From an uncultured Rhodospirillales bacterium (GTDB lineage Bacteria; Pseudomonadota; Alphaproteobacteria; Acetobacterales; Acetobacteraceae): 7,101 nt of DNA. The stretch lies in NCBI GenBank assembly GCA_903932545.1, contig CAIZGT010000707.1:1-7101 (forward strand), read 5' to 3'. The position numbers and the translations under genes are program-made. This document shows positions 1 through 6,067 of the stretch, piece after piece (position 1 is the stretch's first letter; each line of letters begins with the position of its first letter). The notes below the pieces were generated by a model, which had not been told where the DNA came from, made no database searches, and was given only the letters and a program-made list of their open reading frames with translations.

Positions 1-545
1 ACGATCCGGCTGCCCTCGTATCGCTTGAGGTAATCTGGATCATGACTGCCGGGCAGATCCCCCGGCTGGGTTGCGATTGTGGGTGGTGCTGCGGCTAGGA
101 TTGGGGCGCTGGGCGGTTTGGCCGCCGCTATGGGTTGGTCTGCATCAAGGTCCAACGCCGCCTGCTTGCCAGGCGCCGGAGACGTGGATGCGAAGGCCCA
201 ATCCTGCGACTTTGCGGCCTTGAACACGCCTTGCGGCTTGCCTTGGGACAGCACGGTGATTGTCGCATCGGCGGCGGCCGGGCAGTCGGCTGAAATCGGC
301 GCCTTCAGGCGGTTCATGATGCCGATTTGGCCGACTTCGCTGCCCTGAATTGGGCTGTCCGCCTCAAGCAGCATGCGCAAGCTGAGATGAGGGCCGCACC
401 ATTTCGCGGTATCGCCAACCACTTTCAGCTTTTGGCTGGCTGATCGCGCAACAACGAAGTCGTCTGCTTGTACGGGATTTGGCACGCCTAGGCTTGCTAT
501 CAAAGCAAGCGCCAGGCAGCCTGAAATCCAACGTATCGGCGTCAT
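1..545 (-). CDS. Exported protein with N-terminal signal peptide, partial (3' end off the left edge)
   Basis: The minus-strand frame opens at an ATG (545-543) and stays open to the window edge, giving about 181 codons. The start is supported by GGGAGA about 5 nt upstream. Residues 1-27 form a typical Sec signal peptide: basic RW near the start, then a hydrophobic core, then VQA before DDF, the likely signal-peptidase I site. Cys10 (ISGC) precedes the hydrophobic core, so I do not read it as a lipobox. The mature N-terminal part has a WCGP motif (Cys50) and a second cysteine at DCP (Cys88), which could form a disulfide. Residues about 123-165 are a Pro/Ala-rich linker. A second region then begins with HDPDYLKRYEGSRIV just before the edge. 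That onset vaguely recalls periplasmic domains placed before OmpA-like modules, but this is from memory only. The product is secreted or periplasmic; its function is unknown. Confidence 0.72.
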   Translation of the reverse strand, partial: MTPIRWISGCLALALIASLGVPNPVQADDFVVARSASQKLKVVGDTAKWCGPHLSLRMLLEADSPIQGSEVGQIGIMNRLKAPISADCPAAADATITVLSQGKPQGVFKAAKSQDWAFASTSPAPGKQAALDLDADQPIAAAKPPSAPILAAAPPTIATQPGDLPGSHDPDYLKRYEGSRI

Positions 546-759
546 TGTTGTCTCCCAATTGCTGGACCAATACGCTGCTGGTTTTTTATGAAGTGGCGTT
601 AATTCCCCATCGGGAGTGGAGCGATTGCTGGCGAATTGCGGCGATGTGCCGACGCGAAACGCTGCCTCCACGGACAGCAGGAGATCGCGGCAATGCCTTC
701 ACCTGCATGTCCTCCTGGCTGAGGTCAGCTTGATTGATCGGATCACATCCGGGCGTTGC

Positions 760-774
760 GTGAAATCGTTTCAC
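760..774. promoter_or_regulatory. 15-bp palindrome, possible operator
   Basis: GTGAAATCGTTTCAC is a perfect inverted repeat with 6-bp arms (GTGAAA/TTTCAC) around TCG. The shape resembles LacI-family operators with a central CG, but the spacing is odd-numbered, so no regulator is assigned. It lies 215 bp upstream of the exported-protein gene and a few bases before the direct repeats. Confidence 0.3.
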
Positions 775-779
775 ACTGG

Positions 780-812
780 AAGTGGCAATTCAAGAAATTA
801 AAAGTGGCAATT
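780..812 (+). repeat. Two direct copies of AAGTGGCAATT, 22 bp apart
   Basis: AAGTGGCAATT occurs at 780-790 and again at 802-812, a period of 22 bp; both copies are followed by TC or TTC. Short tandemly spaced GTGGC-type repeats are known at the ends of IS21-family elements, where they bind the transposase. No istA/istB coding sequence is visible here, so at most this is a scar. It could also be a regulator-binding array with two sites on the same DNA face. Confidence 0.4.
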
Positions 813-854
813 TCGAATGGATATTCGCCCCGTTATAATTGGACGATACCGAGA

Positions 855-866
855 TGCGCCGGCGCA
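855..866. repeat. 12-bp palindrome beside the popZ stop codon
   Basis: TGCGCCGGCGCA is a perfect palindrome about 10 bp beyond the popZ stop. As RNA it can form only a 4-bp stem with a CCGG loop, and no T-run follows on the minus strand, so it is a poor intrinsic terminator. I see no better terminator for the cluster. Confidence 0.3.
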
Positions 867-875
867 GATCTATTG

Positions 876-1448
876 TTAGCTCGACACGCGTCCGGTCAAT
901 CGTTCAATCTCGGAGCGGACCAAACGCTCGACCATTTCGGGCAGGTGGGTGTCGAGCCAGGATTTCAGCACCGGGCGAATCTCGGCGCGCACCACGTCCT
1001 CAATCGTCGGACCGCCGCGGTAGATCGCGGCATGGCGTTCGGCTTGCACGCCGCGCACCAATTCACCCAGCGCAACGCCGACGGTTGCTGCAGTTTCAGG
1101 CGCAATCAGTGCCGCGCGGTTTGATGCGGGAACGGCGGGCGGCGCGGGCGGAGCAGGCGCGTTGATCGGCTCTGCGATATAATCGGCGGGCGGCATCGCG
1201 GAGTCCGCCGCAGCCATTTCCGGCTCGTCAATCCAGGATGCGGTGACGGTGGCAGGCGGTGATACGAGCATTGTCTCATCGAGAGAGAACACCTCCTCGG
1301 CTGTATCCTCGTTCTGAACCTGCGGCGAAGGGGTTCGTTCGTCTGACACCACCGACACTTCCTCCTCCGTCAGAATGCGGCGGATCGAGGCCAGGATATC
1401 GTCCATGGATGGATCGACAGCCGTTTTGGCAGTTTCATCGGCGCTCAT
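876..1448 (-). CDS. popZ: PopZ / DUF2497 cell-pole organising protein
   Basis: A 190-residue protein with the layout of the alphaproteobacterial pole organiser PopZ. Residues 13-30 (PSMDDILASIRRILTEEE) are the conserved N-terminal helix that binds client proteins. Residues about 31-110 form an acidic linker that becomes proline-rich (PAPPAPPAVP near 98-107). Residues about 145-187 are the C-terminal oligomerisation region, with the TIEDVVRAEIRPVLKSWLD and LPEMVERLVRSEIERL helices. In Caulobacter, PopZ self-assembles at the pole and anchors the ParB-bound origin; by family the same role is expected here. The start has AGGAG 5 nt upstream. The gene follows tolC after 60 bp on the same strand and is probably co-transcribed with it. 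The 9-bp hairpin covering its ribosome-binding site is unusual. In relatives valS usually comes next; here it does not. Confidence 0.9.
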   Translation of the reverse strand: MSADETAKTAVDPSMDDILASIRRILTEEEVSVVSDERTPSPQVQNEDTAEEVFSLDETMLVSPPATVTASWIDEPEMAAADSAMPPADYIAEPINAPAPPAPPAVPASNRAALIAPETAATVGVALGELVRGVQAERHAAIYRGGPTIEDVVRAEIRPVLKSWLDTHLPEMVERLVRSEIERLTGRVSS

Positions 1449-1454
1449 GCGTGC

Positions 1455-1484
1455 TCCTTCTGCAGGAATTATCCCGCAGAAGGA
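1455..1484 (-). promoter_or_regulatory. Hairpin overlapping the popZ ribosome-binding site
   Basis: TCCTTCTGC (1455-1463) and GCAGAAGGA (1476-1484) are perfect 9-bp complements separated by 12 nt. Read on the minus strand, the 3' arm contains most of AAGGAG (1459-1454), the popZ Shine-Dalgarno. When folded, the RNA would hide the site; when unfolded, popZ is available. There is no T-run, so it is not an intrinsic terminator. It lies wholly within the tolC-popZ spacer. Confidence 0.5.
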
Positions 1485-1508
1485 TTAACAACGCCTTATC
1501 AGAGCCAA

Positions 1509-3008
1509 TTACCGCCCGGGCTGCTCGGTGGCAAAGTCTCCGGTGCCGATCCAGCGGTTGCGCACCGCTTCATAATATGCGGTCTCGTTGTAGTAGGGCA
1601 CATTGAGCTGGAGATCACGCGCCGTCAGGCGACCCACTGCACCGGCGACGGTATAGGCATTGTTGACCAGCGTGGCGAGATTTTGCACCAGCGTCGTGCG
1701 CGCGTTGAGCAACAGCAACTCGGCGTTCAGCACGTCCAACGTGGTGCGGCTGCCGACAATCGCCTCGCGTTGCACGCCTTCGAGCGCCACTTCGTCAGAC
1801 TTGATCTGTGAACGGGTGCTCTCGATGGTGGATTTCGTCGCCTGATAAGTCTCCCACGCCGCGATCACCTGCTGCACCGCGGTGTTGCGGGCATCATCGA
1901 TCAACCGGCTGCTGGACTGCTCAGCCTGCCGCGCCTGACGGATAGCGGCATATTCAGAGCCGCCCTGATACAGCGGCACAGAGACAGTGGCGAGAACGGT
2001 GGTACCCTCGCTCGTCACGTCCTTGAATGAGCCGTTCTGGTTGTAAGACGACGTGGCCTGCAGTGCGACCTGTGGCATCAGATTGGCATATTGCAGGTCG
2101 AAATTATCTTTGTCAGACGCATTCTGAAACAACGCGGCAACCACGTTGGGGTTGTTGGTGCGCGCCAATGCCTTTGCTTCCTCCAGCGACTTGGTGGGCA
2201 GCGACAGCGGTTGCGGCTCGGCGAGCTTGCCTGGCAGTTCGCCGACCAGTCTTTGATAGGTGGCGCGTGCCGCCTGCAAATTGCCCTCAGCAGTCTCGCG
2301 GGTTGCCACAGCACCGGCGAGCGCGGCTTGCGCCTGGGCGACGTCGGTGCGGGTGATTTCACCAACACGGAAACGGTCGTTGGTCGCTTGCAGTTGCTTG
2401 GTCAGCACCTGCTCGTTGTTCATGTTAAGCGCCAGAATTTGTTGCGCCGAAATCACGCCGACATAAGCGGCAATGGTGTCAGAAAATGTCTGCTGTTCTT
2501 GCGCCAGCAGTTTGGCACGCTGTGCCATAACTTGGTTTTCGGCCTTGTTGGTCGCAGCCGTCGTGCGTCCGCCGCGATAGATCGGTTGGGTGAGAGTTGC
2601 GGTGCCAATCACTTCTGCGCGGTTTTCACGGACACGATACCGTTCATTGAGTGGCCCGGTCGGCGCGTTGATCTGGTTTGAAAACGCAGGGCCAGCCTGA
2701 CCGCTGAGCGTCACCGTGGGGTGCCAGCCAGCCAGTGCGGCAGGAACGTTTTCGTCCGTCGCGCGCAACGTGGCACGGGCTGCTTGCAAGGCTGGATTGT
2801 TGGCATAGGCAGCCACCAGCGCGTCTTGTAGGGTGGTCATTTTCTCAGCGGGGACGGCAATCTTGGTGGTTGCTGGCTTCGCGGACGAAGGCTTTGTTGC
2901 GGTTTGGGCCAGCACCGGGCCGGCCAAAGCAACCGCTGCAACCAGCCCGCAGGCGAGCCGCGAGACTGAGGTTGATCCTGCCAGCTGAGAGCGACGCTTG
3001 AACGCCAT
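1509..3008 (-). CDS. tolC: TolC-family outer-membrane efflux / type I secretion channel
   Basis: With the start at ATG 3008 the protein has 499 residues. I prefer this start over upstream ATGs (3035, 3125) because MAFKRR opens a clear signal peptide, with a hydrophobic core at about 18-33 and cleavage after VLA34, and because GGAG lies 9 nt upstream. The mature protein shows the two-fold internal repeat of outer-membrane efflux proteins. Each half starts with a helix ending in NNP (TLQDALVAAYANNPAL, about 59-74; LEEAKALARTNNPNV, about 275-289). Each has a strand with PxYxGG (TQPIYRGG, 140-147; SVPLYQGG, 343-350). Each has a GxxTxxDV helix (VGEITRTDVAQAQAAL, 215-230; VGSRTTLDVLNAELLL, 418-433). 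Trimers of such proteins form an outer-membrane channel and periplasmic tunnel used by RND pumps or type I secretion. The partner transporter is not in this window. The Caulobacter homologue next to popZ, RsaFa, exports the S-layer protein (from memory). Confidence 0.92.
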   Translation of the reverse strand: MAFKRRSQLAGSTSVSRLACGLVAAVALAGPVLAQTATKPSSAKPATTKIAVPAEKMTTLQDALVAAYANNPALQAARATLRATDENVPAALAGWHPTVTLSGQAGPAFSNQINAPTGPLNERYRVRENRAEVIGTATLTQPIYRGGRTTAATNKAENQVMAQRAKLLAQEQQTFSDTIAAYVGVISAQQILALNMNNEQVLTKQLQATNDRFRVGEITRTDVAQAQAALAGAVATRETAEGNLQAARATYQRLVGELPGKLAEPQPLSLPTKSLEEAKALARTNNPNVVAALFQNASDKDNFDLQYANLMPQVALQATSSYNQNGSFKDVTSEGTTVLATVSVPLYQGGSEYAAIRQARQAEQSSSRLIDDARNTAVQQVIAAWETYQATKSTIESTRSQIKSDEVALEGVQREAIVGSRTTLDVLNAELLLLNARTTLVQNLATLVNNAYTVAGAVGRLTARDLQLNVPYYNETAYYEAVRNRWIGTGDFATEQPGR

Positions 3009-3207
3009 CGACCAATTCTCCACCAATTCGCGCATAATGCGGCAAAACCCTTGCCCTAGCTTGGCGCAGGTTACGTTTGAACAAGATGTGCCACACCTAT
3101 CACCGTGTCGCCAAGCGTGAGACATAGGATACGGCGTAACCTGTTAAATCACGCCTTGCTCGGCAATGTTTGCCAAGCCCGTATTTGCCGCAATCGTGCG
3201 GCGGCCG
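3009..3207 (-). other. pcm-tolC spacer with interleaved inverted repeats
   Basis: The 199-bp spacer holds no gene. CAGGTTACG (3067-3075) pairs perfectly with CGTAACCTG (3135-3143), and GCTTGGCG (3059-3066) with CGCCAAGC (3109-3116). On the transcript the order is stem 1 left, stem 2 left, stem 1 right, stem 2 right, with the two right arms directly adjacent. This is pseudoknot topology. A small hairpin (GCCGCA / TGCGGC, 3187-3202) follows the methyltransferase stop but has no T-run. I could not identify a convincing tolC promoter, so tolC may depend on read-through from the promoter at 3897-3926. Confidence 0.3.
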
Positions 3208-3858
3208 TTAAAAAACGAATGCGGCTTCTTTGGCAAAGCCGGGCAACACGCTGGCGACGCAATCGAATTTTGGCGCAAAGGAAATCCCCGCGGCGGTTTT
3301 CACGCCGACCACCGCCACCCCGATTCGCGGCCCGCGATCCTGGACCATGACAATGCGACCGCCCTCAGCCAGTTGCGCTGCCAGAGTTTCGGGCAGGTTG
3401 GTCACGGCACCTTCGATGATGATCCGGTCATAGGGCGCGTTGGCGCTCCAGCCTTCGGCCAGCGCGCCATGAACCAGCGACACGCCATTGGTTTGCGCCG
3501 TACGGGCGAGGTCTGCGTCGCTTTCAAGCGCCGTTATCTTGGCGCCGGTGCTGGTGAGGATGGCTGCGCTGTAGCCGGTTCCTGCGCCAACCAGCAGCAC
3601 GGTCATGCCAGCCGTGATGTCCGCTTCCTGCACCAACCGCGCCAGCGCCATCGGGGCCAGCATCACCCGGCCATTGCCGAGGCGGATATTTTCATCGGCA
3701 TAAGCGCGTGATGCCAAAGCGGCGGGGAGGAAGGTTTCGCGTGTCAGCATGCTGAACGCGCCAATCAGCCGATCATCCGTCACCTTGTTCGGTCGCAATT
3801 GGCTGTCCACCATCATTTTGCGGGCGGTGTCGAAAACGGGGGATTGGCCGTTGATCAT
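3208..3858 (-). CDS. Protein-L-isoaspartate O-methyltransferase-like SAM-dependent enzyme
   Basis: A 216-residue protein with a Rossmann SAM-binding fold of the PCMT family. The N-terminal region (MMVDSQLRPNKVTDDRL, about 15-31, and RETFLP, 40-45) matches that family. Motif I is VLLVGAGTGYSAA (87-99). The ribose-binding acid is Glu112 in LESD. APYDRIIIEGAV (141-152) is the strand-4 region, followed by GGRIVMV (166-172). The start has AGGAG 8 nt upstream. True PIMTs carry a Thr-Ile-Ser substrate loop, which here reads RVMLAPMALARL (64-75). I therefore doubt that isoaspartate repair is its reaction and give no gene symbol. It is first in the cluster with tolC and popZ, an association seen in other alphaproteobacteria. 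The enzyme is predicted to be cytoplasmic. Annotation pipelines usually call it pcm. Confidence 0.85.
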   Translation of the reverse strand: MINGQSPVFDTARKMMVDSQLRPNKVTDDRLIGAFSMLTRETFLPAALASRAYADENIRLGNGRVMLAPMALARLVQEADITAGMTVLLVGAGTGYSAAILTSTGAKITALESDADLARTAQTNGVSLVHGALAEGWSANAPYDRIIIEGAVTNLPETLAAQLAEGGRIVMVQDRGPRIGVAVVGVKTAAGISFAPKFDCVASVLPGFAKEAAFVF

Positions 3859-3874
3859 GGCATTAACTCCTGGT

Positions 3875-3890
3875 TCTCGCAGCCGCGAGA
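3875..3890 (-). promoter_or_regulatory. Predicted 5'-end stem-loop of the methyltransferase mRNA
   Basis: TCTCGC, GGCT, GCGAGA read on the minus strand gives a 6-bp stem with a 4-nt loop. It begins at about 3890, the start site predicted from the promoter at 3897-3926, and ends 9 nt before AGGAG. A stem at the extreme 5' end commonly protects mRNA from decay. Confidence 0.35.
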
Positions 3891-3896
3891 TGCGCC

Positions 3897-3926
3897 GTTA
3901 TAGCCATTCGTTGCGCGAATTGCCAA
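3897..3926 (-). promoter_or_regulatory. Housekeeping-type promoter for the methyltransferase/tolC/popZ cluster
   Basis: On the minus strand, TTGGCA (3926-3921) is followed after 18 bp by TATAAC (3902-3897). Each hexamer matches the sigma-70 consensus at 5 of 6 bases. Initiation at about 3890 would leave a leader of about 32 nt before the ATG at 3858. It is back to back with the tRNA-Cys promoter. Confidence 0.6.
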
Positions 3927-3957
3927 GCTGCCATGGCCGGTTTTAGCAAGGCTGGGC

Positions 3958-3987
3958 TTGACCGCATGCCGGGATGCGATTGATAAG
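3958..3987 (+). promoter_or_regulatory. Promoter of tRNA-Cys
   Basis: TTGACC (3958-3963, 5 of 6 to consensus) is followed after 18 bp by GATAAG (3982-3987, 4 of 6). Initiation at about 3994 would give a leader of about 10 nt before the mature tRNA 5' end at 4004. Confidence 0.5.
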
Positions 3988-4003
3988 ACCATCCCTTGGC
4001 GCC

Positions 4004-4077
4004 GGTCCGGTGGCAGAGTGGTGATGCAGCGGATTGCAAATCCGTGTATGCCGGTTCGATTCCGGCCCGGACCTCCA
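4004..4077 (+). tRNA. tRNA-Cys (anticodon GCA)
   Basis: A full cloverleaf can be folded by eye. The acceptor is GGTCCGG (4004-4010) with CCGGACC (4067-4073). The anticodon stem GCGGA/TCCGT (one G-T pair) holds a 7-nt loop TTGCAAA with anticodon GCA at 4036-4038. The T arm is GCCGG / TTCGATT / CCGGC (4050-4066). The discriminator is T4074, the U73 identity base of tRNA-Cys, and CCA (4075-4077) is encoded. No copy of the tRNA 3' end is seen elsewhere in the window, so nothing marks it as a used integration site. Confidence 0.97.
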
Positions 4078-4222
4078 AATTCCAGCGCCGTCGCCCCCCA
4101 TCCAACCTCAGCGCTCGAAAGCTGTCGTTTTAAACACGCGGGCTTTTCAAAGTGCGGTTCCGATTTCATAAACGCATTCGAACCAATATTGGTTAGGATG
4201 CGATGTTGGGGCAGGGGGATTG
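4078..4222 (+). promoter_or_regulatory. Upstream region of the glycosyltransferase-like operon, with a 14-bp palindrome
   Basis: AACCAATATTGGTT (4181-4194) is a perfect 14-bp palindrome, 28 bp before the ATG at 4223. A weak promoter can be placed just upstream: TTTTCA (4144-4149), 17 bp, CATAAA (4167-4172), each 4 of 6 to consensus, which would start transcription at about 4179, at the edge of the palindrome. A repressor bound there would cover the start site. Just after the tRNA, a 4-bp stem CAGC/GCTG (4109-4124) followed by TCGTTTT may be a weak tRNA terminator. The regulator is unknown. Confidence 0.4.
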
Positions 4223-6067
4223 ATGGGCTGGTTCCGGCTATTTGACCGCCTGCGTCTGCGCCCGGTGAGCGACACGCTGCAAGGCTGGGCGTTACCTGGT
4301 AGCAGGCTGCGGCTGACAGACCCGCATTTGGCCGCATATTTCCGAGGTGTGATCGCCGCCGCAGGCGTGGCGACGCGGGCGGATCTTTATGATATCGCCT
4401 GCCATCTCCTCGCCCGCTCAGCCTCCCGACCGCAGGCCAGCGGTCTGCAGCGGTTTCATCTTGACGTCCGCGCCGTGGCAGGCCCCGCCAAATTGCTGCT
4501 GGGCACCGATCAGGTCCATGCCATCGTCTCATGGCACGAAGCCACACGCGTGGCGCATCTCGCCATGCCAGGACAGGCAGTTGTTGAGTTGCGCGCCGTT
4601 GATCTGGATCGGTTGTTGCACGATCAATTGCCGATTTCAGATATCGCATCATTGTCCGCGTGGTTGCCGGACGCGGCGTCGATCATGCCCTGCCTTGAGC
4701 GCCTGAACCATTGGCTCTCACGGGACACCACCGCCTTGATCCGCCTGCCGGGTGCGGCATTGCCGGATGTGATGACCGTCTTGCAGGGATCATCAATCCA
4801 GCCGATGGCGCTGTTGCCATGCGAGCCAGCAATCGACGATCCGGCCAACCCGATGCCGGATATTTTGCTCTGCCTTACCGCAGTGTCGGATCGGGAGTGC
4901 TGTGCAACCCAGGCGGCCAATCTGGCGCGTGAGCGCGAAATGCGCCGCGTGCTGTGGTCATCCGGCCACGCGCTTGTGGCAGAGGACGGGCTGAAAGTGA
5001 CAAGCATCGCCGAAAGTCGCGCGGCGCAATCAGCACTGCCGATCACGCTGCTGGGCGATACGCCGCCGACTTTGGTTGGTGCCAGCCTGTTCGCCATGCA
5101 GAGCCATCCCAATCCTTGGAGCGCCAACAACGCGTTGCTGTTCGAAATGCAGGCCGCCACGCTGGAGTTGTGCGAAGGCGCGCTTGCTACTCTGCCCTTG
5201 ACCGGCCCCGCCTTGCGCGACCCAGACCAGCCTGCATTGGCCGATAGCGGCGAGATGTCGTTCGCCCGCCGCGGCCCGATGCGCGAGGTCGAAGTGCTGC
5301 CAGCGGTTTTTCTCGGGCGCGTCATATCACGCGCGCAATTCGCAGCGCAGATTTGGCCCAAGCTCGAACTTGCGTTTGATCTGGTTGATCGGGAGAAATG
5401 CCCGATTTCGGCGATCACCTTGGTGTTTGACGGTGCGGTGGAGGATTGGGTGCGCGATGCCCTCGCACTGAGCGGGTTTGATCCCGCCCGCGTGCGCGTG
5501 GGCGGTGAAGCGGTGCTGTTTCGCCGCCTCATGCTGAGCCATGCCGCCTGTGATCTCAGCCTCATGCGGCGGAATGATCTGTTTGATCGGTTTTGGCATC
5601 GCATGGCTGGGCGCGCCGCCGGTGATGAAATGGTCAGTTTCACCCAGCCGCGCAGTTCAGGACGGGTTATGCTGCTCAGTGCGCGCAGCGTCCTGCTCAA
5701 TGCGGACGAACTGGTAATGATCGCGCGGGGTCGGCAATACCGTGTCCTTGATCCAGACATCGCCTCAGCGCGTGTGTTGTCCGAGGCGTTGCGCAATGCT
5801 GCGGTGATCGTGGCGGAAAGCCGGGCCGGGATATGGGCTGCCTTCGCCACCAGCGCCGCTGTTGGGCTGCTACACTCCGATGCCGACCCGGCGATCCCAT
5901 ACGCCGCTTTGCATGCCGCCAACGCACGCGGCCACAGCGTTGTGGCGATGTTCGGCAGTGCCATCGGCAATGACCCGCAAGCCAGCTTTGTGGTTGCCTC
6001 AGACCGATTTGCAGCGATGCTGGATCGGCTTGAAGCGGCCTCATCGACGGGGAGGGCTGCGATATGA
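4223..6067 (+). CDS. Divergent GT61 (DUF563)-like glycosyltransferase with a long N-terminal region
   Basis: The protein has 614 residues from ATG 4223, which has AGGGGG 4 nt upstream; a TTG at 4220 is possible but too close to that site. Residues 1-280 match nothing I recognise. From about 285 the order of elements resembles GT61. A segment SHPNPWSANNALLFEM (294-309) sits where the family has its N-x-x-H region. FDGAVEDWVRDALALSGFDPARV (402-424 region) resembles the 'lead to next sugar-binding loop' segment. GRVMLLSARSVLLNADEL (480-497) resembles the SRR...LNE strand, RVLDP (507-511) the VVDP strand, and AVIVAESRAGIWAAF (527-541) the GPHGAGL strand-loop. The family's basic pair and histidine are not conserved, so activity may be altered or lost. 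No signal peptide or membrane span is obvious, so it is probably cytoplasmic. It is translationally coupled to the next gene. The GT61 call is by eye. Confidence 0.6.
   Translation: MGWFRLFDRLRLRPVSDTLQGWALPGSRLRLTDPHLAAYFRGVIAAAGVATRADLYDIACHLLARSASRPQASGLQRFHLDVRAVAGPAKLLLGTDQVHAIVSWHEATRVAHLAMPGQAVVELRAVDLDRLLHDQLPISDIASLSAWLPDAASIMPCLERLNHWLSRDTTALIRLPGAALPDVMTVLQGSSIQPMALLPCEPAIDDPANPMPDILLCLTAVSDRECCATQAANLAREREMRRVLWSSGHALVAEDGLKVTSIAESRAAQSALPITLLGDTPPTLVGASLFAMQSHPNPWSANNALLFEMQAATLELCEGALATLPLTGPALRDPDQPALADSGEMSFARRGPMREVEVLPAVFLGRVISRAQFAAQIWPKLELAFDLVDREKCPISAITLVFDGAVEDWVRDALALSGFDPARVRVGGEAVLFRRLMLSHAACDLSLMRRNDLFDRFWHRMAGRAAGDEMVSFTQPRSSGRVMLLSARSVLLNADELVMIARGRQYRVLDPDIASARVLSEALRNAAVIVAESRAGIWAAFATSAAVGLLHSDADPAIPYAALHAANARGHSVVAMFGSAIGNDPQASFVVASDRFAAMLDRLEAASSTGRAAI

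Larger units (their letters stand above)
546..875. other. Gene-poor gap between popZ and the exported-protein gene
   Basis: This 330-bp stretch has only short open frames with no recognisable protein. It should contain the promoter of the exported-protein gene, but I see no convincing -35/-10 pair on the minus strand. It holds the GTGAAA palindrome (760-774), two direct repeats with 22-bp period (780-812), a TATAAT hexamer on the plus strand (834-839) with no good -35 and no gene to serve, and a 12-bp palindrome next to the popZ stop (855-866). A 40-codon minus frame (708 to 586) has AGGAGG in front of it but with only 2 nt of spacing, so I do not call it a gene. The mix suggests decayed mobile-element or rearrangement debris. 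Confidence 0.5.

Noticed and set aside
586..708. A 40-codon minus-strand frame with AGGAGG in front
   Set aside because: The spacing to the ATG is only 2 nt, and the basic, low-complexity product resembles nothing I know.
834..839. TATAAT on the plus strand as a promoter
   Set aside because: The only -35 at suitable spacing (TTTCGA, 811-816) matches 3 of 6 bases, and no plus-strand gene follows; it would run antisense into popZ.
839..1165. Plus-strand open frames of about 110-120 codons opposite popZ
   Set aside because: They are shadows of the popZ coding sequence, which has clear family motifs at both ends.
3009..3125. Longer tolC start at 3125 or 3035
   Set aside because: The extra residues are cysteine-rich and unlike a signal peptide. 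The start at 3008 gives a proper signal peptide and a better-placed ribosome-binding site.
3855..4652. A 265-codon minus-strand open frame
   Set aside because: It runs through the tRNA-Cys gene, both divergent promoters and the start of the plus-strand operon; no protein family is recognisable.
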